A stretch of DNA of 39,164 nucleotides from Burkholderiales bacterium (GTDB lineage: Bacteria; Pseudomonadota; Gammaproteobacteria; Burkholderiales; Burkholderiaceae_F). The stretch lies in assembly GCA_020248785.1 (NCBI GenBank), contig JADCGX010000049.1:1-39164 (forward strand). The letters are read 5' to 3'. The position numbers and the translations under genes were made by a program. The first letter of the stretch is position 1. Every line of letters begins with the position of its first letter. Positions 35,377 through 39,164 of the stretch are shown here, piece by piece. The notes under the pieces are model-generated. The model did not search any database. It was not told where the DNA came from and worked only from the letters and a program-made list of their open reading frames with translations.

Positions 35377-36407
35377 CGTCTCCCTCCCCACCGGCGGTTG
35401 TCGATCTGCGCGTAGGCCCCGGCATAGATGATCTCGCGCACGAACGGCAGCGCGAGAGAGTCCTGCGGGAAGCCGAGCGGAATGCGGCTCGCCTGGTCCA
35501 GCCGCGCCAGCGCATCGGCCGGCAGCGTCGCGGCGAGGCGGCCCAGGTTGTCTTCGGTCTGCGCCAGCCGGCGCCCGCCGACAATGGGAATCACCAGCCC
35601 CGGCTGCGCCCGCAGCCAGGCCAGCGCCACCTGCGAGGCCGACGGGCCGGTGGCCGCCGCCACCTCGCCCACCACGCGGGCAATGCCGAGCGAGCGCTCG
35701 TTGACGAACGCCGGTGCCGACGGGTTGTCGGTGACGCGCGCGCCCCCGGCGCGCCCGCTGCCGTATTTGCCGGTCAGCACGCCGCCGCCGAGCGGCGCCC
35801 AGGCGGTGAGCGCCAGATCGAGCGTGGCGGCCATCGGCAGCACCTCGCGCTCGACGCTGCGCTCGACCAGGCTGTACTGCATCTGCACGGCGACAAAGCG
35901 GGTCCAGCCGTGCGCGACGGCGATCGCATCGGCGCACGCCACCACCCAGGCCGGCGCATCCGAAATCCCCGCTACAGCACTTTGCCGGCGCGCACCATGT
36001 CGTCCAGCGCGCGCAGCGTCTCCTCGATCGGTGTCAACGGATCCCAGGCGTGCACCCAGTACAGATCGACGTGGTCGGTGCCCAGACGTTTGAGGCTCGC
36101 CTCCAGCGACCGCACCAGGTTCTTGCGCTGATTGCCGCCGGCGTTGGGGCCTCTGCCGGGAGTGCCCAGCGTGTACTTGGTAGCGAGCACAAAGCGGTCG
36201 CGCGCGCCGCGCACCAGGTCGCCGACGATGCGTTCCGGCGCGCCGTTGGTGTAGTGGTTGGCGGTGTCGATGAAGTTGCTGCCGGCGGCGGCAAAGGCGT
36301 CGAAGATGCGGCGGCGCGCCAAAGCCCCAGTCCTCACCGAAGGTCATCGTGCCCAGGCACAGTTCGGACACGCGCAGGCCAGTGTGGCCCAACAGCTTGT
36401 AGCGCAT
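35373..36407 (-). pseudogene. Aldo/keto reductase with two frame-disrupting lesions
   Basis: It starts MRYKLLGHTGLRVSELCLGT at 36407. The N-terminal ~30 residues are in one frame; the middle, carrying the catalytic FIDTANHYTNG, ATKY and WVHAWD, is in a second; and the end, from GISDAPAWVVA to the stop at 35373, is in the first again. A deletion of about 11-14 bases near 36320 removes the segment after WGFGA. A one-base deletion at about 35972 turns an expected LYAGISD into a TAG. The tetrad residues are all still encoded, so decay is recent or partly a read error. Confidence 0.85.
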
Positions 36408-36558
36408 GGTTGCGTACTCCCGCAAAAGGCGTTCAGTCCACGTTGTCCAGCCGCGTCAGCCGCCGCTCGGCGACGAGCGGCTCCAGCCCCGCCGACACCC
36501 GCTTGAAGAGCTCACTGCCCAGATACGCCTTTTCGTCCTCGCGCGAGCGCCAGGTGTA

Positions 36559-36563
36559 GTAAA
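36559..36563. repeat. Target-site duplication GTAAA, left copy
   Basis: GTAAA directly abuts the left inverted repeat of the MITE, and is matched by GTAAA at 36740-36744 on the other side. Confidence 0.85.
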
Positions 36564-36739
36564 CCTAGAAACCGCAGTTGTCATTGCTGCCAAACAGCGC
36601 AGATCGAGTGTTGGCGCGGCTTGCCGGGCAATTCTCGCGACTGCGGAGCAGTTCCAAACCGGTGATCGACCGCCGCTCAAGTTGTGCAGTCGCGACAGCG
36701 ACATGGTGCATCTTGCGGCCGTCAACTGCGGTTTTTAGG
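36564..36739. mobile_element. 176-bp MITE with 17-bp terminal inverted repeats
   Basis: The left end is CCTAGAAACCGCAGTTG (36564-36580) and the right end CAACTGCGGTTTTTAGG (36723-36739); they match at 16 of 17 positions when inverted. The 176-bp body has no credible coding sequence, so it must be mobilised by a transposase elsewhere. The CCTAG end and 5-bp AT-rich duplication resemble IS1380-family elements such as ISEcp1; that assignment is inference. It inserted into the ABM-like gene, which loses its 3' half. Confidence 0.85.
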
Positions 36740-36744
36740 GTAAA
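36740..36744. repeat. Target-site duplication GTAAA, right copy
   Basis: Matches GTAAA at 36559-36563 and lies immediately outside the right inverted repeat. Confidence 0.85.
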
Positions 36745-36948
36745 CGACGAGCCGGCCCGGCTCGCCTTCGACCAGGTTGACCTCAACCCGCATCAGGCCC
36801 GGCACCTGGCGGATCTCGGCCATCGCCCGCTGCGTGAAGTCGAGCAGCGCGCGCTCCTGACCCGGTTGCGCCTGCGGCCCGGCGGCCTGCGCCGCCGCAC
36901 CGACGACGAGGGCCGCGGCGGCAAACCATGTCGCGGCACGCATGGCCT

Positions 36949-37595
36949 TCAAGCCTTGACGATGGCGAAGTTGAAGTCCGGCGTGCCGAGGGCACCCCAC
37001 GGGCGGATCCATATCGGCAGCAACTGCTCGGTGCCGCGGGTGGTGGTGATGTCGCCCAGATCGACGATCCGCTCGGCCGCCCAGCCGAACTCGCCGAGCA
37101 GTCCCCTGGCGGTGGCCTTGGCCGCGGCGTCGTTGCCGCTGACGAAGACGTGATGCACGCCGGGCACGCGGGCCGGATCGACCATGACCATGCAGCTCAT
37201 CGTGTTCAGCGTCTTGACCACGCGCGCATGCGGAAACTCGCGCTGGACCGCCTCACCGAGCGGGTCTGTGTTGACGATGGAACGCGACGGCGGCATGCCG
37301 CGCGAGAAGTCGAGCGGGTTGGCTACGTCGATCAGCACCTTGCCGGCCAAGTTGGCCGCACCAGCGGCGCGCAGCGCATCGAGCGCGGCGCCGCCCAGCG
37401 TGGCGTTGATCACCACTTCACCGTGGCGCGCGGCGTCGGCAAAGCTGCCCACCTTGCCTTGATGTGCTGCGGCCCAGGCCGCCGCCTTGTCGTTGCCGGC
37501 GCTGCGCGCACCCATCATCACGTCGTGGCCAATGCTCGCCAGTTTGCTGGCCAGTGCCTGGCCGACCATGCCGGTGCCGAAACACCGATTTTCAT
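36949..37595 (-). pseudogene. NADPH-dependent F420 reductase-like protein, frameshifted
   Basis: A Rossmann-fold oxidoreductase of the F420:NADPH reductase-like group (COG2085). ATG 37595 follows AGGAG and starts MKIGV; the next codons only make sense after adding one base in the T run at 37580-37582, giving GTGMVGQALASKLAS. The rest reads to FNFAIVKA at 36949. With one added base the gene is 216 codons, the normal family length. A start inside (MVGQALASKL) would lack the first strand of the nucleotide-binding fold. It lies 5 bases upstream of the ABM-like gene. Confidence 0.82.
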
Positions 37596-37629
37596 TTGCG
37601 GACTCCTTGTGGTTGAAAGAAGAAGTCGA

Positions 37630-38053
37630 TCAATGCCCGCCGGGGGCAGGAACAACACCGAGCTGCCGCATCATCGCCAGCTCGTCGCCGACCAGCCAGC
37701 GTTCCGCGATGCGGCCGGCTTCGACGCGGTAGATCGCGATGAAAGCGATGTCCACCTCGCGGCGGGTCGCGGGCAGGCCCATGAACGTCGCCCGGTGCCT
37801 GCCGGCCACACGTCCGCGCACGACCACGCGGTCGCCGCCGCAAACTGGTCTTCGACCGTTTAGCGCAGGCCGCCAAAGGCCGCCAACGCACCGGCGGTCA
37901 TCTGCTTGAAGCGCGCCCGTCCGTGCGCGTCGCCGTGGGTGGCGTGCTCGGCAAAGTCTTCGGCAAGCAACGAGTCAAAGCAGCAAAGTCGCCGCGCTGC
38001 GCGGCGTCGAGAAAGCGGCCCACCAGCGCCAGGGATTCGGCCGCATCCATCAT
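37630..38053 (-). pseudogene. SnoaL-like (NTF2-fold) protein with three lesions
   Basis: Start ATG 38053 (MMDAAESLALVGRFLDAAQR) follows GGGAG. A one-base deletion near 37978 breaks the frame; the true continuation is FDSLLAEDFAEHATHGDAHG. TAA at 37860-37862 then stops it after AAFGGLR, and a further one-base deletion near 37836 separates TVEDQFAA from DRVVVRGRVAGRH. The tail (VDIAFIAIYRVEAGRIAERW) is intact to 37630. Correcting the two deletions gives 142 codons, the usual size for SnoaL-like polyketide cyclases or related hydrolases. No active protein is expected. Confidence 0.82.
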
Positions 38054-38083
38054 CGTCTTGCTCCCGCAGGTTAGTGCGTCGCC

Positions 38084-38822
38084 TCACCAGGCGACCGTGC
38101 CTTGCTCGTCGAAGAAGCCGCCGGTCGGCCCATCAGCCGGCAAGGTCGCCAGGCGCCACGCCACTTCGGCCGCCTGCCGCGGCGTGCGCGGCGCCTCGGC
38201 TCCGCCCAGCTCGGTACGCACCAAGCCGGGATATAACGATTTAGCTTGATGTTCTCGGCGAGTAGCGCCCGCGCGGTCCATGCCGTCAGCATGTTCAGCG
38301 CGGCCTTGGAGAAGCGACAGGGCGCCATCTCGAAGCCGGCGTAAGGCGAGTTCCGGTTCACCGTCTCGGCGATCGAGCCCGCAGCGCTCGCCACGTTGAC
38401 CACCCGCGCGGCGACCGACCGGCGCAACGAGGGCAGGAAGGCGAGCGTCATCTGCCAGGGACCGAAGCTGTTGGTGGCGAGCGAGGCGTCCAGCTCGGCG
38501 CGGTCGACCTGCACGATGTTCTTGCCGGGACTCAGCATCACGCCGGCGTTGTTGACCAGCACATCCAGCGGCGAGTGGCGCGCGGCCACCTGCGCCGCGG
38601 CGCGGGCCACCGCAGCGGCGTCGGCCATGTCGAGCGCCAGCGCCTCGGCGCTGCCGCCAGCCGCCGCGATGCGGTCGACCACTGTCTGCGCCGCCGCCAG
38701 GTCGCGCGCGGCAACGATCGTATGAAAGCCGCCGGCGGCAGGCCGCTCCGCCGTGGTCCGGCCGATGCCGCGGTTGGCACCGGTGACAAGAGCAATGCGT
38801 TGATTGTTCCAGGGCTCTCCAT
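38084..38822 (-). pseudogene. Second short-chain dehydrogenase, frameshifted
   Basis: It encodes NQRIALVTGANRGIG (coenzyme site), VLVNNAG, and a long central frame through SKAALNML. Near 38238 a one-base deletion is required to pass from NIKLN to SLYPGLVRTELGG and the true end DEQGTVAW. At the 5' end, ATG 38822 (MESP) is one base out of frame with WNNQRIALVTG, suggesting another lost base in the C run at 38812-38814; alternatively the start was lost. With both bases restored the gene is 247 codons. It is the first gene of the broken leftward operon and only 30 bases from the IS1595 transposase. Confidence 0.8.
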
Positions 38823-38852
38823 TTCACCGGACTGGTCGGTAGCTTGCCGTCG

Positions 38853-39164
38853 ATGGACCATCAGCGCGCAGGGAAGCACGACCCAAGGTCACTCGGCGAG
38901 TTTCAAGCTTGGTTTCGAACCGATGCCGACTGCCCGGACTACCTCGAGTGGCTGCGCTGGCCTACCGGTTTCGTCTGCCCGGCTTGTCTGGGGCGTGACG
39001 GCTGGCGTCCGGGCGACTGGCGCTTCAAGTGCACCGCGTGCGGTGTGCGTTGCTCCCTCACCGCCGGAACGATCTTCGACCGCACGCGCACGCCGCTGAC
39101 CCTGTGGTTCACCGCCTGCTGGCCGTTCGCCACCGGCAAGGACGGGATTGCCGCGCTGAGTCTG
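38853..39164 (+). CDS. IS1595 family transposase, N-terminal part (runs off the window)
   Basis: The first 104 residues of an IS1595/ISXO2-like transposase. The N-terminal zinc ribbon is clear: CPDYLEWLRWPTGFVCPACL, then KCTACG, with four cysteines in CxxC pairs. The following GTIFDRTRTPLTLWF and FATGKDGIAALSL are typical of the family. The DDE/N catalytic domain lies beyond the edge. The element's left end must lie between the SDR pseudogene and this ATG, but no inverted repeat can be confirmed without the other end. Confidence 0.9.
   Translation, partial: MDHQRAGKHDPRSLGEFQAWFRTDADCPDYLEWLRWPTGFVCPACLGRDGWRPGDWRFKCTACGVRCSLTAGTIFDRTRTPLTLWFTACWPFATGKDGIAALSL

Larger units (their letters stand above)
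36433..36943 (-). pseudogene. Secreted ABM-like protein gene interrupted by a MITE
   Basis: The 5' part (36943 to about 36745) encodes a signal peptide, MRAATWFAAAALVVGAAAQA, and the first half of a small alpha/beta-barrel-like domain to GRLVVY. The 3' part (about 36558 to 36433) resumes as YTWRSREDEKAYLGSELF and ends LDNVD. Removing 181 bases (the 176-bp element plus one 5-bp duplication) joins the two in frame as GRLVVYYTWRSRED, giving 330 bases or 109 residues. The fold guess, antibiotic-biosynthesis-monooxygenase-like, is moderate. The unbroken N-terminal fragment could still be translated as a 73-residue peptide. Confidence 0.85.

Noticed and set aside
36565..36786. A 73-codon frame across the MITE
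   Set aside because: It is composed mainly of MITE sequence; the excision test shows the true gene lies outside it.

Overview
The window is GC-rich DNA from a betaproteobacterium, most likely of the order Burkholderiales. The evidence is gene content and order: murJ / rpsT / a DUF3579 gene / argD-argF-argG, and polA / LOG / DUF2782 / thrB / a BPSS1780-type membrane protein, both typical of that group. No rRNA, tRNA or CRISPR array was seen. Both edges cut through transposase-like genes: an uncertain N-terminal fragment on the left and an IS1595-type transposase on the right. The window may therefore be an assembly contig that ends in repeats.

From 1 to about 34.5 kb the content is mostly housekeeping and the genes are intact. 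From left to right: a Prx5-type peroxiredoxin; a transglutaminase-like SirB1 protein coupled to the lipid II flippase murJ; rpsT; DUF3579; a large Orn/Lys/Arg decarboxylase facing a GMC oxidoreductase; argD-argF, a secreted unknown, then argG and a HAD phosphatase; murB and yajQ; the leftward operon xseB-ispA-dxs-glutamine amidotransferase (isoprenoid precursors); an EamA transporter, a mercaptopyruvate sulfurtransferase, a ZIP metal transporter and a LysE exporter; an ABC ATPase with a giant permease-M1 peptidase fusion; a small basic protein; polA; and LOG, DUF2782, thrB and a membrane protein. The arginine genes make ornithine and then argininosuccinate from citrulline; the decarboxylase beside them could drain the same basic amino-acid pool.

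From 34.5 to 38.8 kb the picture changes. Six tightly spaced leftward genes (SDR, SnoaL-like, F420-reductase-like, secreted ABM-like protein, aldo/keto reductase, SDR) look like one former redox or detoxification operon, and every one is broken. Lesions are nonsense codons, single-base deletions, one larger deletion, and an exact insertion of a 176-bp inverted-repeat element (MITE) with a 5-bp GTAAA target duplication. Removing the element and one GTAAA copy restores a clean 109-aa reading frame. A partial IS1595 transposase lies just beyond. This fossil operon with its MITE is the most unusual part of the window. The main caveat is that five or six of the lesions are single-base deletions near a sequence edge, which could partly be read errors.

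Regulatory signals worth noting are an intrinsic terminator inside the argD leader (candidate attenuator), a 17-bp perfect palindrome between the ABC ATPase gene and a small basic-protein gene, a 12-bp palindrome TCTTATATAAGA between DUF3579 and the decarboxylase, and a 13-bp-arm inverted repeat upstream of the LysE gene.
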